64,000 nt of DNA from Enterobacter soli ATCC BAA-2102 (GCF_001654845.1 NZ_LXES01000007.1:104809-168808); one strand, 5' to 3'; numbered from the stretch's first letter, positions 1-11,810 are shown. Notes: generated by a model from the sequence alone, not told the origin. Program-made: numbers and translations.

Positions 1-433
1 TGCCCGTTTCCAGACGCTCCCACGCCCCTGCCAGCACTTCGGTAATGATCGACAGCTGGGTGTTGGCTTTATCCGCCAGGCGGTCCACCAGCGGGAACAG
101 CGCCTCAGTTGGCACTAACGCTTCCGTGACCAGCGTCAGATGCGTTTCCCAGCCACGCGCCAGCGCTTCGGCGTCGGTGGTTAGTTTATCGGCCGCTTCC
201 AGCAGCACGCGCCCACGCTCCAGCAGCATCCGCCCAACGTTGGTGAATTTTGTTCTATGACCGGAACGATCGAATAACACCACGTCCAGCTCTTCTTCAA
301 GCTTCTGCATGGTGTAGCTCAGCGCAGACGGAACGCGCCCCAGTTCATCTGCCGCAGCGGCAAAGCTGCCACGCCTGTCAATCGCGTCCATGACGCGAAG
401 CGCCTCAAGCGTCAATGCTCTCTCTTTTGCCAT
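1..433 (-). CDS. yhaJ: LysR-family regulator YhaJ, 3' part outside window
   Basis: About 144 N-terminal residues are visible; the rest lies before base 1. The start (MAKERALTLEALRVMDAID) leads into a LysR winged helix-turn-helix with the usual features: an Ala-rich helix (SFAAAADEL), the recognition segment PSALSYTMQKLEEEL and the wing LFDRSGHRTKFT. The effector domain begins after the linker helix. By similarity and by its place beside yhaK this is YhaJ, which in E. coli responds to aromatic compounds. It is divergent from yhaK with a gap of about 100 bases, so the two probably share a promoter region. Identity rests on remembered E. coli sequence and synteny. Confidence 0.85.
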   Translation of the reverse strand, partial: MAKERALTLEALRVMDAIDRRGSFAAAADELGRVPSALSYTMQKLEEELDVVLFDRSGHRTKFTNVGRMLLERGRVLLEAADKLTTDAEALARGWETHLTLVTEALVPTEALFPLVDRLADKANTQLSIITEVLAGAWERLETG

Positions 434-537
434 CTCGTTCTCATTCAGGAAATTTGAACATACCAGGCAGAATATCTGGCTAACAATCAAGCGTCCATAC
501 CTTTACCATTGTTTTAGTGTAAAGAGAGGTCAAGTTT

Positions 538-1239
538 ATGATTACGACAAGAACAGCTAAACAGTGCGGACAAGCTGATTTCGGTTGGCTACAGGCCCGC
601 TACACCTTTTCCTTTGGACACTACTTTGACCCAAAACTCCTCGGTTACGCATCACTGCGCGTATTGAATCAGGAAGTGCTCGCCCCAGGTGCGTGCTTCC
701 AGCCGCGCACGTATCCGAAAGTCGATATCCTGAACCTGATCCTGGAAGGCGAGGCAGAATACCGCGACAGCGAGGGCAATCATGTCCAGGCGAAGGCTGG
801 CGAAGCGTTGCTGATTTCAACGCAGCCGGGCATTAGTTACAGCGAGCATAACCTCAGCAAAGACAAGACGCTGACCCGAATGCAGCTGTGGCTGGATGCC
901 TGCCCAGAGCGGGAAAATCCGCTGGTACAGAAGATAGATTTGAAGGGCGAAAAGCAGCAGTTGCTTGCATCGCCTGATGGCAGCAACGGCAGCCTGCAAC
1001 TGCGCCAGCAAGTGTGGCTGCACCATATCGAACTGAAAAAAGGTGAGCAGGCAAGTTTCCAGCTTCACGGCCCGCGCGCCTATTTGCAGTCGATTCATGG
1101 CACGGTACATGCGTTGACGCACACGGAAGAAAAAGAAGCGCTCACCTGCGGTGACGGAGCGTTTATTCGTGATGAAGCGAATATTACGCTGGTTGCCGAT
1201 ACGCCGCTGCGTGCGCTGTTGATTGATTTGCCGGTGTAA
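538..1239 (+). CDS. yhaK: Pirin-like bicupin protein YhaK
   Basis: This 233-residue protein begins MITTRTAKQCGQADFGWLQ and matches the short cytoplasmic pirin family (bicupin). The N-terminal cupin shows SFGHYFDP, the region that supplies metal ligands in pirins, then GACFQPRTYPKVDILNLILEG, then EALLISTQPGISYSEHN. The C-terminal half is a second, more divergent beta-barrel. In E. coli YhaK is monomeric and sensitive to reactive oxygen species; its substrate is unknown. It is divergent from yhaJ, the usual arrangement of a LysR regulator and its target. The ATG follows an AGAGGT-type ribosome binding site. The yhaL gene that follows it in E. coli is not seen here. Confidence 0.9.
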   Translation: MITTRTAKQCGQADFGWLQARYTFSFGHYFDPKLLGYASLRVLNQEVLAPGACFQPRTYPKVDILNLILEGEAEYRDSEGNHVQAKAGEALLISTQPGISYSEHNLSKDKTLTRMQLWLDACPERENPLVQKIDLKGEKQQLLASPDGSNGSLQLRQQVWLHHIELKKGEQASFQLHGPRAYLQSIHGTVHALTHTEEKEALTCGDGAFIRDEANITLVADTPLRALLIDLPV

Positions 1240-1243
1240 AAAT

Positions 1244-1332
1244 CCCCCTCACCCCACCCCCTCTCCCCAAAGGGGCGAGGGGCTCGATTGGTTCCCTCTC
1301 CCCTTTGGGGAGAGGGCTAGGGTGAGGGGTGA
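1244..1332. repeat. Short palindromic repeat, composite two-arm copy
   Basis: Between the convergent ends of yhaK and cyuA lies an 89-base inverted repeat. The arm CCTCTCCCCAAAGGG is answered by CCCTTTGGGGAGAGG, and the outer flanks are CCCTCACCCC and GGGTGAGGGG. Shorter relatives lie at 21251-21270 and 45952-45987. The layout is that of an extragenic palindromic (REP/BIME-like) element. In this position it may also end transcription from both sides. Confidence 0.7.
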
Positions 1333-1340
1333 GAGGCAAT

Positions 1341-2645
1341 TCACGACACCTTACTCGCCATTATCTCAATGATCTGCCGGTCTGTTGCCTGCATCGAGCG
1401 GCACGCCAGTGAGCACAGATTAGCGATAGACTGCTCAACATCGTGCGCGACAATTCCTTCATTGCCCGTTACAGCGGAATCATCCAGCGCCATCATGACC
1501 GCCTTCCAGGCGCTCCCGACGCTGGTTGATACCTTCATCGCGCAACTGTTAGACGCTCCGTCACAGATAATCCCGCTGACATCGCCGATCATGCTGCCGA
1601 TAGCCATTGCGATCGTCTGGTAACGCCCGTCCATTAGCCACGCCATTCCTGCCGCCGCGCCCATGGCCGCCGTTGTTGCAGCGCACAGCGCCGACAAGCG
1701 TGGAAGCTGGTAATGGATATAGATGGCCGCCAGATGCGACAACATCAATGCCCGGGCAAGACGTTCATCATCAGCCTGAACATACTCAGCCACCACTACA
1801 ACCGGCATCGTTGCGGTGATCCCCTGATTGCCCGAACCGGAGTTGCTCATGGCCGGCAGCGTTGCGCCCCCCATTCTGGCATCAGAGGCTGCACTGGTGC
1901 GGATAACAATGTCTGAACCTATATCCTGCGCCATCCATCCACGCGCGCGCTGTTTATGCAGCGTGGCGCCGATGTGCAGCCCCCACTTTCCGCTTAACCC
2001 TTCGCGAGAGAGCGCATCGTTCAGACGTGCCGCTTCCAGGATAAAGCGGATCGCATCGAACGGTACCTGCTCCACAAATTCGACGATCTGCGACAGCGTG
2101 GTGTGTGAAAACACCCCCAGTGGATCGCAGCCCATCTCACCGGGCTGCTCGTTAAGGACAAAGCGCGTTTCACCCTGACAAACGATCTCCACGACGCGGG
2201 TATGCCCACCGACAATGGTGACCATAGCCGATGTGGTGCCAGCATGAACACTGGCACGGGAATAAAGGATCTCATCGCAAGGTTCTTGCAGCTTCACCTG
2301 TACCCGTCCGGCTTGCAGCAGTGCTTTTGCCTTTGCCAACGCGTCGCCTGAGGCATCTTTCAACACCTCCAGCCCGGCCTGCGCGTTACCGCCAATGGCA
2401 CCCAGTGCTGCGGCAATGGGTAGCCCGACCATGCCTGTTCCCGGTACCGTAACGCCAAGCCCGTTTTTCATCAGGTTTGGCGACACCCACGCATCTATCT
2501 GCGTGACCTCACCGGGAAGTTGTTCCGCGGCAATGGCACAAGCCAGCGCCAGTGAGACAGGCTCTGTACACCCCAGCGCAGGTTTAACTTCTTCCTGCAC
2601 GGCACGAATAAAATGGTTCCATAAAGGATTGATTTGCTCAGACAT
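1341..2645 (-). CDS. cyuA: L-cysteine desulfidase CyuA (YhaM)
   Basis: This 434-residue protein breaks L-cysteine down to pyruvate, ammonia and sulfide and uses an Fe-S cluster. The family's conserved stretches are visible: [14 protein letters not shown] near residue 25, a glycine-rich [18 protein letters not shown] near residue 70, and [15 protein letters not shown] near residue 265. Cysteines that could bind the cluster lie in GCTEP and in the C-terminal [11 protein letters not shown]. It follows cyuP by 21 bases on the same strand, so transport and breakdown of cysteine form one operon. In E. coli this operon is driven by CyuR (DecR). The E. coli protein is 436 residues long, so this one is complete. 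Confidence 0.9.
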   Translation of the reverse strand: MSEQINPLWNHFIRAVQEEVKPALGCTEPVSLALACAIAAEQLPGEVTQIDAWVSPNLMKNGLGVTVPGTGMVGLPIAAALGAIGGNAQAGLEVLKDASGDALAKAKALLQAGRVQVKLQEPCDEILYSRASVHAGTTSAMVTIVGGHTRVVEIVCQGETRFVLNEQPGEMGCDPLGVFSHTTLSQIVEFVEQVPFDAIRFILEAARLNDALSREGLSGKWGLHIGATLHKQRARGWMAQDIGSDIVIRTSAASDARMGGATLPAMSNSGSGNQGITATMPVVVVAEYVQADDERLARALMLSHLAAIYIHYQLPRLSALCAATTAAMGAAAGMAWLMDGRYQTIAMAIGSMIGDVSGIICDGASNSCAMKVSTSVGSAWKAVMMALDDSAVTGNEGIVAHDVEQSIANLCSLACRSMQATDRQIIEIMASKVS

Positions 2646-2666
2646 CGTTACGACCTTTATTGCTCC

Positions 2667-3998
2667 TCAGGAGAACGCGAGGAAAGGAGAAACACAAAGC
2701 AGCAGCCCGGTGATGATAATAATCACCAGCGATACGCCTTTATATTTATGCAGCGCGGGGACTTTGTAGACCAGCCACGCCGGGATCAGGCAGCCAACCA
2801 TTCCAAAGATAGGGCTACAAATAGAAGTGAAGCTCAGGACCGGTGCGTTTAAGACAATGGCGCTCCAGGCAAGCAGGATGGCGAACAGCATGATCCCACG
2901 TTGAACGGTACGTTCATTGATATTCTCTGCCGGCATTCTGCGGCGCAGAATATTCATCACAATGCCCTGCGTGGCTTCGCGAAAACCGAGGTAGACACCG
3001 AAGAAGGCGGTCATGACGGCGAAAATATTCAGGATCACGCTGACGATTTTGACCCAGCCCGCACCGTCACCGCTAATAAACTGTGCGGCGATCGCCAGAG
3101 CCGAAATATTTTGCTCATAGGCTTTTACCGCTTCATCGTGGCCCATCGCCAACGTGAAGGAGACGGCATAGAAGAAGACCGTCACAAACAGCACGCCAAA
3201 GGCAATGTTCATCGCCCGCAGCGCTTTGTGTCGCGCCACTTCTACCGATTTTTCCCGTGAACGATAAGAGATAACCATCGGGCTTAAGGTCTGGATAAAC
3301 AGAATCGAGGTTAAGGTGAATGGCAGCGTAATAATGGCGTTTTTAATTAATAGCCCCATCGGTGGCAACATGCCCACATTAGCTAAATGCCAGAGCCCAA
3401 TCATCGACAAGCCCAGCGCTGCAACCACAAACAGCTTGGTGAGCACCATCAGGCTGGAAACTTTAAACAGCAGCTTTTCACCACGTGATGAAATCGCCAC
3501 CAAAATACAAATCAAAAATAAACCGTAGAACGGGTTTTCGGAAAGCAAACCGTCGGTGATGCCGAAGGTGTGCAGATACGAGGCGCTGTCGTTAGTGATG
3601 GCGGTGGAATAGACAAACATCCAGATCACCAGCATCACAAAATAAAGTGCCCCTAATAAAACCCCCCAGTTTTTCCCCAGATAACCGCTGATGACGCTCG
3701 GGTAATCTTTGCACTCCGGCGATTCCGCCAGCGTATTAATAAACAGGCGCTGGAATAAATACATGGCTGGATAGCCAATAATTGACGAGAGCAAAAATAC
3801 CCACAGCCCCATCAATCCCACCTGTACCGGGAGAAAAACAATCCCCGCGCCGATAGCCATCCCGATACTCATAATGACCCAGCCCGTGTCGGAGCTGTCG
3901 AATTTAATGGCCTCGCGCCATTCACTTTCACTCATTCCTGCCCGTCTTGCCGCGGGAGAATCGTTCACAATCACACTGCTATTTGTTGCCGTATCCAT
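2667..3998 (-). CDS. cyuP: Cysteine permease CyuP (YhaO)
   Basis: This 443-residue inner-membrane transporter belongs to the HAAAP family of proton- or sodium-coupled amino acid permeases, like TdcC and Mtr in this same window. The N-terminal cytoplasmic tail (to about residue 35) ends in a conserved SDTGWVIMSIGMAIGAG, the unwound first membrane helix that binds substrate in this fold. About 11 hydrophobic segments follow. E. coli YhaO has been linked to cysteine and serine uptake; pairing with cyuA supports cysteine as substrate. It is the first gene of the cyuPA operon. About 230 bases upstream, up to the Spy-like gene's terminator, contain no further gene that I can see. Confidence 0.88.
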   Translation of the reverse strand: MDTATNSSVIVNDSPAARRAGMSESEWREAIKFDSSDTGWVIMSIGMAIGAGIVFLPVQVGLMGLWVFLLSSIIGYPAMYLFQRLFINTLAESPECKDYPSVISGYLGKNWGVLLGALYFVMLVIWMFVYSTAITNDSASYLHTFGITDGLLSENPFYGLFLICILVAISSRGEKLLFKVSSLMVLTKLFVVAALGLSMIGLWHLANVGMLPPMGLLIKNAIITLPFTLTSILFIQTLSPMVISYRSREKSVEVARHKALRAMNIAFGVLFVTVFFYAVSFTLAMGHDEAVKAYEQNISALAIAAQFISGDGAGWVKIVSVILNIFAVMTAFFGVYLGFREATQGIVMNILRRRMPAENINERTVQRGIMLFAILLAWSAIVLNAPVLSFTSICSPIFGMVGCLIPAWLVYKVPALHKYKGVSLVIIIITGLLLCVSPFLAFS

Positions 3999-4230
3999 AA
4001 GGCACTCGCTTATTTTGTAGGGTAAACAGTTGTTTTTATAAGGTTCTGCCCACCAGCGATAATGAGCCAGATTGTTGCAGGTGCTTGTTATTAGAGTGAA
4101 AAGATCATACCTGGAGAGAGGGAGAAAAAAGTCACAAGTTTTATAGGGATTTTCTGTTACGGGAGGAAAATTTACTTCTTTGTGAGATGAAAGGACGTAT
4201 TTTTTCTAAAAGTGATGACGATCAAGAAAT

Positions 4231-4253
4231 AAAAACCCGCGCCACGCGCGGGT
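4231..4253 (-). terminator. Rho-independent terminator of the Spy-like gene
   Basis: The inverted repeat ACCCGCG-CCACG-CGCGGGT, read on the minus strand, is followed by a run of T (AAAAA on the plus strand at 4231). It lies a few bases after the stop codon at 4260. Confidence 0.8.
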
Positions 4254-4259
4254 CCGAAA

Positions 4260-4670
4260 TCATTCAGCCAGCGCATTCGCCATATCGGTTCGAATCTGCT
4301 TACGCTGTTCCGCCGTCAGTACCTGGCTTACGTCGAAGTAGTATTTCACCCGGTAGTAGCGAGTCTGCTCTTCAACTTTGCTGAAGGCAGCAAGCTGGTT
4401 TTTCACCGTGCTTTCATCCCATTTTCCTGCCTGGAACATGTCGATCAGCGCACCGTCTTTCACGCCGGTCATTGGGATTTTTGCGACGTTTTGCTCCAGC
4501 TTCTGGTGGAGATCTTCGATCTTCTTCACCTGCTCGTTACTGAGTTTCAGATGCTGTACCAGCGGATCCTGCGATGGGGATGGTGCGGCTTCAACATTGG
4601 CGGCCTGGGCCGCAAAACTGCACACGGTCAGTGATGCAGCAACCAAAGCAATACGGGTCATTTTCATCAT
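4260..4670 (-). CDS. Spy/CpxP-like periplasmic protein
   Basis: This 136-residue protein starts with a signal peptide (MMKMTRIALVAASLTVCSFA, probable cleavage after AQA near residue 23). The mature part is helical and carries two copies of the LTxxQ-type signature of the Spy/CpxP family: LSNEQVKKI near residue 45 and LTAEQRKQI near residue 121. Spy is a periplasmic chaperone and CpxP an envelope-stress inhibitor; both are longer (about 160 residues), so this is a compact relative whose role is unknown. It has its own terminator and no partner on its strand. It sits exactly where E. coli has tdcF and tdcG. The ATG at 4670 follows GGAAAG; ATGs at codons 2 and 4 are alternatives. Confidence 0.7.
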   Translation of the reverse strand: MMKMTRIALVAASLTVCSFAAQAANVEAAPSPSQDPLVQHLKLSNEQVKKIEDLHQKLEQNVAKIPMTGVKDGALIDMFQAGKWDESTVKNQLAAFSKVEEQTRYYRVKYYFDVSQVLTAEQRKQIRTDMANALAE

Positions 4671-4776
4671 CTTACTTTCCTTAAAAACTGTTTACGTGGA
4701 AAACAGGTGCATTGTTTTTCAAGAGCGGATGAATATGTGTGAATAATTATATAAACAATTTTGTATGTTCAGCGGG

Positions 4777-4807
4777 CAAAAAAATGCCCCCTGAAGAAAG
4801 GGGGCAT
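4777..4807 (-). terminator. Rho-independent terminator after tdcE
   Basis: The repeat TGCCCCCT-GAAGAA-AGGGGGCA, read on the minus strand, is followed by seven T. It closes the tdc operon directly after tdcE, leaving no room for tdcF or tdcG. Confidence 0.85.
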
Positions 4808-4822
4808 GGAGGCTGGATTATG

Positions 4823-7117
4823 TCAGATCGCCTGCGTAAACGTCCTTGAAATGACATCTTGCTGCTGCTCACGCGTCAGGGCATTAAAACGCACTGCATA
4901 GCCTGAAACGCGAATCGTCAGGTTCGGATAATTCTCTGGATGTTCGATAGCATCCATCAGCATTTCCCGGTTCATGACGTTCACGTTCAGGTGCTGCCCG
5001 CCTTCGATGGCGGCTTCATGGTGGAAGTATCCGTCCAGCAACCCTACCAGGTTGGTTTTGCGCACCATCTCATCTTTACCCAGTGCCTGCGGCACAATCG
5101 AGAAGGTATAAGAGATGCCATCTTTCGCGTAGGTGAACGGCAGTTTCGCCACTGAGGTCAATGATGCCACTGCCCCTTTCCGATCGCGGCCGTGCATCGG
5201 GTTTGCGCCCGGGGCGAACGGCGTGCCGCCACGGCGTCCGTCCGGTGTGTTACCGGTCTTCTGGCCGTAAACCACGTTAGAGGTAATGGTCAGAATTGAC
5301 TGGGTCGGCACCGCGTTGCGGTAGGTTGGCAACGCCTGAATTTTCTTCATAAAACGTTCAACCAGGTCGCAGGCAATGCTGTCCACGCGGTCATCATTGT
5401 TGCCGTACTGCGGGTAATCGCCTTCTATTACGAAGTCGACTGCCAGGCCGGTGTGGTCACGCACCGGTTTCACCGTGGCGTATTTGATGGCCGACAAGGA
5501 ATCTGCCGCGACCGACAGCCCCGCGATCCCACATGCCATCGTGCGATGTACATCCCGATCGTGCAGCGCCATCAGCGAAGCTTCATAACTGTACTTATCA
5601 TGCATGTAGTGGATAAGATTCAGCGCGCTGATGTACTGCACTGCCAGCCAGTCCATAAAGTGATCCAGGCTCGCCATCACGGTGTCGTATTCCAGCACAT
5701 CATCCAGCAGCGGTTCAGTTTTCGGTCCGACCTGGATTTTCAGCTTCTCATCCACCCCACCGTTGATTGCGTACAGCAGCGTTTTGGCAAGGTTGGCGCG
5801 CGCCCCAAAGAACTGCATCTGCTTGCCGATCACCATCGGGCTAACGCAGCAGGCAATGGCGTAGTCATCGCTGTTGAAGTCGGCACGCATCAGATCGTCG
5901 TTCTCATACTGAAGTGATGAGGTCACAATCGACACCTGCGCGGCATATTTTTTGAAAGCAATCGGGAGTTGTTCAGACCAGAGAATGGTCAGGTTTGGCT
6001 CTGGTGCAGGCCCCATGGTGTGCAGCGTGTGCAGATAGCGGAAGCTGTTTTTGGTTACCAGCGTTCGGCCATCCAGCCCCATGCCGCCGATCACTTCTGT
6101 GGCCCAGATAGGATCGCCCGAGAAGAGGGTGTCGAATTCCGGTGTGCGCAGGAAGCGTACCATGCGGATTTTCATAATGAAGTGGTCAATCAACTCCTGC
6201 GCCTGCACCTCATTTATCCGCCCGGCGTGCATATCACGTTCAATATAGATATCGAGGAAGCTGGCAGTACGCCCGAGCGACATCGCCCCGCCGTTCTGCG
6301 ATTTCACTGCCGCCAGGTAGGCAAAATAGACCCACTGCACCGCTTCCTGCGCGTTCATCGCCGGACGAGAAATATCAAAGCCATAGTTCGACGCCATCTG
6401 CTGAATTTGCAGCAATGCGCGCTTATGTTCAGCCAGCTCTTCGCGCAGGCGGATCGTGGCTTCCAGATCTTCACCACGCTCCAGTTTTGGCTGAAGATCC
6501 GCGAACTGGAGTTCACGCTCGCGCACCAGATAGCTAATGCCGTACAGTGCTACGCGGCGATAGTCACCAATGATACGCCCACGCCCGTAGCCGTCCGGCA
6601 GGCCCGTCAGCACGCCCGATTTGCGACAACGCATCATCTCCGGTGAGTAGACATCAAACACGCCCTGGTTATGGGTTTTACGCAGGTCGGTAAACAGGTA
6701 TTCAAACTGCGGATCCATCTCGCGACCGTAGGCCTCGAAGGAACTGCGGATCATGTTGATCCCGCCATACGGATGCAGTGCGCGCTTGAGCGGTTTATCG
6801 GTTTGCAGGCCGACGATCGTTTCCAGATCTTCGTCGATGTAGCCCGGCCCATGGGCGGTAATAGTGGTGGCAATATTGGTATCAAAATCCACCGGGGCGT
6901 GGGTGGTATTCTCCTGGCGAATACCGACCATCACCTTCTGCCACAGCGCCGTCGTTGCAGGCGTCGCCTGCGCGAGGAAAGCTTCATCGCCTTCATAAGG
7001 GGTGTAGTTATGCTGAATAAAATCGCGCACGTTAACGGCGTCTTTCCATTCTTCACCGCGAAACCCGGCCCATGCATCACTGTAGGGTGCAACGCTCGTA
7101 TCGATTGTTACTTTCAT
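4823..7117 (-). CDS. tdcE: 2-ketobutyrate formate-lyase TdcE
   Basis: This glycyl-radical enzyme is 764 residues long, the same as E. coli TdcE. It cleaves 2-ketobutyrate (and pyruvate) with CoA to propionyl-CoA and formate during anaerobic threonine breakdown. The adjacent catalytic cysteines are visible at residues 423-424 (IACCVSP). The radical glycine is Gly739 in RVSGYAVRF near the C-terminus. The enzyme needs the pyruvate formate-lyase activating enzyme, encoded elsewhere. It is the last gene of this tdc operon, 15 bases after tdcD. Much antisense coding potential is seen across it, which is only a by-product of codon bias. Confidence 0.97.
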   Translation of the reverse strand: MKVTIDTSVAPYSDAWAGFRGEEWKDAVNVRDFIQHNYTPYEGDEAFLAQATPATTALWQKVMVGIRQENTTHAPVDFDTNIATTITAHGPGYIDEDLETIVGLQTDKPLKRALHPYGGINMIRSSFEAYGREMDPQFEYLFTDLRKTHNQGVFDVYSPEMMRCRKSGVLTGLPDGYGRGRIIGDYRRVALYGISYLVRERELQFADLQPKLERGEDLEATIRLREELAEHKRALLQIQQMASNYGFDISRPAMNAQEAVQWVYFAYLAAVKSQNGGAMSLGRTASFLDIYIERDMHAGRINEVQAQELIDHFIMKIRMVRFLRTPEFDTLFSGDPIWATEVIGGMGLDGRTLVTKNSFRYLHTLHTMGPAPEPNLTILWSEQLPIAFKKYAAQVSIVTSSLQYENDDLMRADFNSDDYAIACCVSPMVIGKQMQFFGARANLAKTLLYAINGGVDEKLKIQVGPKTEPLLDDVLEYDTVMASLDHFMDWLAVQYISALNLIHYMHDKYSYEASLMALHDRDVHRTMACGIAGLSVAADSLSAIKYATVKPVRDHTGLAVDFVIEGDYPQYGNNDDRVDSIACDLVERFMKKIQALPTYRNAVPTQSILTITSNVVYGQKTGNTPDGRRGGTPFAPGANPMHGRDRKGAVASLTSVAKLPFTYAKDGISYTFSIVPQALGKDEMVRKTNLVGLLDGYFHHEAAIEGGQHLNVNVMNREMLMDAIEHPENYPNLTIRVSGYAVRFNALTREQQQDVISRTFTQAI

Positions 7118-7132
7118 GACATTCTCGCTTTA

Positions 7133-8341
7133 TCAGGCGTAAGCCGCAGCCGGAGTCACCTTTCCAAGACGGAGGGCGTCCAGCGCGATCATTTTTTCTT
7201 CATTAGTTGGGATCACCGCGCAGGCCACGCGGGATAAATCTGTAGAAATCACGCGCTCACCCGCACTGCCCGGCAGCGCGTTTTTGGCTTCATCCAGAAT
7301 GATGCCAAAGACTTTCAGGTGCTCAGCCACCAGGGCGCGAATGAGGGTTGAGTTCTCGCCAATGCCTCCGGTAAAGACCACGCCATCCAGACGATGCAGT
7401 GACGCTGCGTGGCCGGCGATATGCCGCGCGATGCGATGAACAAAGGTGTTTATCGCCAACTGTGCGCGCTGATGCCCGTTATGCCAGGCCTTTTCCAGGG
7501 TGCGCAAATCGGACGACAACCCGGAGATCCCCAGCAGGCCAGATTCCTTATTCACAACGCGCTCCAGATCCTCGAAGGATTGCCCCGTTTGCTGGCCAAT
7601 CCACGCCATCGCGCCAAAATCGACATCACCGCAGCGCGTGCCCATCACCAGCCCTTCCAGCGGCGTCATTCCCATGGAGGTATCCACACTTTCACCGTTG
7701 CGCACTGCGCAGATGGAGGCACCGTTACCGAGATGAGCGATGACCAGGCCGCTGTCATTTTCTGATAACGCCAGCAACTGATGCGCCTGCCCGGAAACAT
7801 AGCGGTGGGAGGTGCCATGGAAACCGTAGCGACGCACGCCCAGCTCTTCGAAATAGTGATAAGGCAAACCGTACAGATACGCCTGCGGCGGCAGGGTCTG
7901 GTGGAAACTGGTATCAAACACAGCCACCTGCTGCACACCCGGGAATAACTGCTGTGCGGCTTCCACGCCGCTTAAGTTGGCGTAGTTATGCAGAGGCGCG
8001 AGTGGGGAAACCTGGCGGATCTGCTCAATAACCTGTTCGGTGATAAGGGTCGACTCGCTGAAGAGTTCGCCACCGTGAGCAATGCGGTGACCAATTAAGG
8101 CCACGCTGCTCATCAGGTCGCGTTTTTCCAGCTCGAGGGCGATGGCAGCCAGCGCCCCTTCGTAGTCATGGTGAGCCAGTCTGGCTGGCTCACCCCCATT
8201 CACGGAAATAAAGGCTTTTTCAGTATTGATACCGTCTGCAATGCCCGTCACCAGGGCATCGCAGCTGTTGGCGTCCAGTACTGAAAACTTAACAGAGGAC
8301 GATCCGCAGTTAATAACCAGTACAACCGGAAATTCAATCAT
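7133..8341 (-). CDS. tdcD: Propionate kinase TdcD
   Basis: This 402-residue acetate/propionate kinase makes ATP from propionyl phosphate at the end of anaerobic threonine breakdown. It has the ASKHA-fold phosphate loop [15 protein letters not shown] at the N-terminus. The second phosphate motif is [16 protein letters not shown] near residue 200, and the adenosine motif is [11 protein letters not shown] near residue 323. Length equals E. coli TdcD. It lies between tdcC (30-base gap) and tdcE (15-base gap), so all are transcribed together. AckA, its paralogue, is encoded elsewhere; the operon context makes TdcD the right name. Confidence 0.96.
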   Translation of the reverse strand: MIEFPVVLVINCGSSSVKFSVLDANSCDALVTGIADGINTEKAFISVNGGEPARLAHHDYEGALAAIALELEKRDLMSSVALIGHRIAHGGELFSESTLITEQVIEQIRQVSPLAPLHNYANLSGVEAAQQLFPGVQQVAVFDTSFHQTLPPQAYLYGLPYHYFEELGVRRYGFHGTSHRYVSGQAHQLLALSENDSGLVIAHLGNGASICAVRNGESVDTSMGMTPLEGLVMGTRCGDVDFGAMAWIGQQTGQSFEDLERVVNKESGLLGISGLSSDLRTLEKAWHNGHQRAQLAINTFVHRIARHIAGHAASLHRLDGVVFTGGIGENSTLIRALVAEHLKVFGIILDEAKNALPGSAGERVISTDLSRVACAVIPTNEEKMIALDALRLGKVTPAAAYA

Positions 8342-8371
8342 GGTGTGGCTCCGCTCATCCTGAGCTTTGAT

Positions 8372-9706
<1,335 letters not shown>

Positions 9707-9714
9707 TCATCCTT

Positions 9715-10704
9715 TTATGCGTCAACAAAGCCGGTAATTTGGGAAACGCGGGAGAGGTCAATATTGCCGCCGGAAATAATGCTCACGGTTTTACGGCCCT
9801 GAATATAATGATCAAGCTTGCCGCTTAATAACGCCGCACACGCCAGTGCGCCAGCACCTTCAGTGACCACTTTATTTCGCTGAATGAGGGCAATCATGCT
9901 GTTGCGAATATCGTCTTCACTGACCAGCACAATGTCGTCAACTAATTCGCGAACAATTTCGAAGGTTAAATTACCCGGACGAGAAACATCGCAACCATCA
10001 GCTAATGTACCGGTGACACGGTGATTCATTATTTCTCCGGCATAATAGGATGCCGCCATTCCGTGAACATTTTCAGACTGTACGCCGATAATATTAATGG
10101 TTGGGTTAATAGATTTAATGGCTGTTGCAATCCCGGCAATTAAACCACCGCCGCCAATCGGTACAATCACGTTATCGACATCGTATAAATCTTCGAGGAT
10201 TTCCAGACCTATGGTGCCCTGTCCGGCAATCACTTTAGGGTCGTCATAAGGCGGGATAAAAATACGCCCTTCCATCTCAACAATTTCACTCACTTTGGCA
10301 ATGGTGTCGTTGAAGTTTTCACCGTGTAGCACCACTTCAGCCGAGTAGTCACGGGTGGCCGCGACTTTTGATTTCGGCGCGCCCATCGGCATCACCACTT
10401 TGCCGTCGATACCGAGCATAGCGCAGGATAGCGACACGCCCTGCGCATGGTTGCCCGCTGAACATGCGACCACGCCTTTACGTTTTTCGGCATCGGTCAA
10501 CGAGCTTAATTTATTAAACGCACCGCGAATTTTAAAAGAGCCGGTACGCTGCATGTTTTCAAACTTCAGAAATATCTCACCTTTACAACGTTCGCTGAGA
10601 TAGTTTGAACGTGGCATTCCGGTTTTATATATTTTTCCTGCCAGTCGTTTTCTGGCGTCCTGAATATCTTCAATTGTCACCGGGAGATCGTAGGTAATGT
10701 GCAT
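9715..10704 (-). CDS. tdcB: Catabolic threonine dehydratase TdcB
   Basis: This PLP enzyme deaminates threonine to 2-ketobutyrate and ammonia, the first step of the pathway completed by TdcE and TdcD. The start is placed at MHITYDLPV, giving 329 residues as in E. coli; that ATG follows GAGG at 6 bases. An upstream in-frame ATG at 10728 would add 8 residues and is not preferred. The PLP lysine is Lys58 in [11 protein letters not shown], and the glycine-rich phosphate loop is [13 protein letters not shown]. There is no C-terminal ACT domain, so it is the AMP-activated catabolic form rather than IlvA. Confidence 0.96.
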   Translation of the reverse strand: MHITYDLPVTIEDIQDARKRLAGKIYKTGMPRSNYLSERCKGEIFLKFENMQRTGSFKIRGAFNKLSSLTDAEKRKGVVACSAGNHAQGVSLSCAMLGIDGKVVMPMGAPKSKVAATRDYSAEVVLHGENFNDTIAKVSEIVEMEGRIFIPPYDDPKVIAGQGTIGLEILEDLYDVDNVIVPIGGGGLIAGIATAIKSINPTINIIGVQSENVHGMAASYYAGEIMNHRVTGTLADGCDVSRPGNLTFEIVRELVDDIVLVSEDDIRNSMIALIQRNKVVTEGAGALACAALLSGKLDHYIQGRKTVSIISGGNIDLSRVSQITGFVDA

Positions 10705-10826
10705 AATATCCTCGTTATAATAATTCATTTTCTTCAGGCAAGATCAGAGTGTCAGAGTTTTAACAAGATAAACTCTGGGTGTTTTTAAAAAGGGTTAAAC
10801 GTATTGTTGTTAACGTTATTAATGAA

Positions 10827-11747
10827 TCATCGTCGTCGTTCACTGTTCAGCGAAGAATACTGTTTTGCCAGTTCGACTAATACTGACGCCGATTTTTTAA
10901 TACTGTAATTTTTAGACCACACCGCGGCATAACGTGCTACGGGTAATTCATCTTCAACCGGCAGCACAATAAACTGATCTGAACCAAAAGGCGCAATCAT
11001 GTCGCGCGGGATCACCGTCAGGTAATCGGCATTCAGTACCAGGTTGTAGATGGTGACGACGGAATCGGTCTGGACGATGTTTTCAATGCTGATGTGGTTG
11101 TCTTGCAGGGTGGTCAGGAGTTCTTTGTAGTAGCCCATATCGGTTTGCGGCATCACCCACTGTTCATCCGTGAGCGATGCCAGTGTAGTCGATCCGGTGC
11201 ACGTTCGGGATTTGCTGGCCACCAGCACAAATTCGGATTCAAACAGCGGCTCAACATGCAGATCCTGGAGCAACATTTCATCGCTCAGGGTACCAATCGC
11301 GAAGTCGAGCCGCCCGTCGCGAATGGCTGGCAGGAAAGAGGAGAGCTGCGCTTCATACATAGAGACTCGCGCTTTTGGGAACACTTCCTTGAATTTTTTG
11401 ATCATTTCCGACAGGAAGGTGAAACCAATCAGCGACGGGTAGCCAAAGGAAACATCCATAACGGTGCTGAAACTGAGGCTGTTAATTTCGCTCACCATGT
11501 TTTTCATTTCGCGGGTAATTGACTCAGAGTAGGACAGCAGCACCTGGCCTGCGGCAGTCAGTTTTACGCCGGTATTTTTGCGGACCATCACTTCAACACC
11601 GAAGTAGGACTCGATATCGCTGATAATTTTGCTGACAGCGGGTTGCGTCAGGCCCAGTTGTCTTGCAGCAGAACCTATGGAGCCACTTTTAATGACTTCC
11701 TGAAATACCACGAGGTGCTGTGTTTTCGGTAGAATAATAGTGTTCAT
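10827..11747 (-). CDS. tdcA: tdc operon activator TdcA (LysR family)
   Basis: This 306-residue LysR-type regulator has the helix-turn-helix in residues about 8-65 (HLVVFQEVIKSGSIGSAARQ, then LTQPAVSKIISDIE). The effector-binding domain follows, with FGYPSLIGFTFL near residue 100. It is the first gene of the tdc operon, 122 bases ahead of tdcB, and activates that operon in anaerobic, amino-acid-rich, sugar-poor conditions. It is slightly shorter than the 312-residue E. coli protein, ending ...LNSERRR. The conserved core matches E. coli TdcA very closely. Confidence 0.96.
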   Translation of the reverse strand: MNTIILPKTQHLVVFQEVIKSGSIGSAARQLGLTQPAVSKIISDIESYFGVEVMVRKNTGVKLTAAGQVLLSYSESITREMKNMVSEINSLSFSTVMDVSFGYPSLIGFTFLSEMIKKFKEVFPKARVSMYEAQLSSFLPAIRDGRLDFAIGTLSDEMLLQDLHVEPLFESEFVLVASKSRTCTGSTTLASLTDEQWVMPQTDMGYYKELLTTLQDNHISIENIVQTDSVVTIYNLVLNADYLTVIPRDMIAPFGSDQFIVLPVEDELPVARYAAVWSKNYSIKKSASVLVELAKQYSSLNSERRR

Positions 11748-11782
11748 AATATTCTGCGCTTATTTCCCTATGACGGGGAAGG

Positions 11783-11788
11783 ATTCTA
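11783..11788 (-). promoter_or_regulatory. Probable -10 box of the tdcA promoter
   Basis: The hexamer TAGAAT, read on the minus strand, lies about 36 bases before the tdcA start. Its distance from the CRP site at 11811-11826 puts transcription start near 11776, the spacing of a class II CRP-dependent promoter. No good -35 box is needed or seen. Confidence 0.6.
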
Positions 11789-11810
11789 CTCAATATCGTT
11801 AAGAGGGGTA

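Noticed and set aside
10705..10728. Longer start for tdcB
   Set aside because: The upstream ATG adds 8 residues not found in the family, whereas the ATG at 10704 has a GAGG at the right distance.
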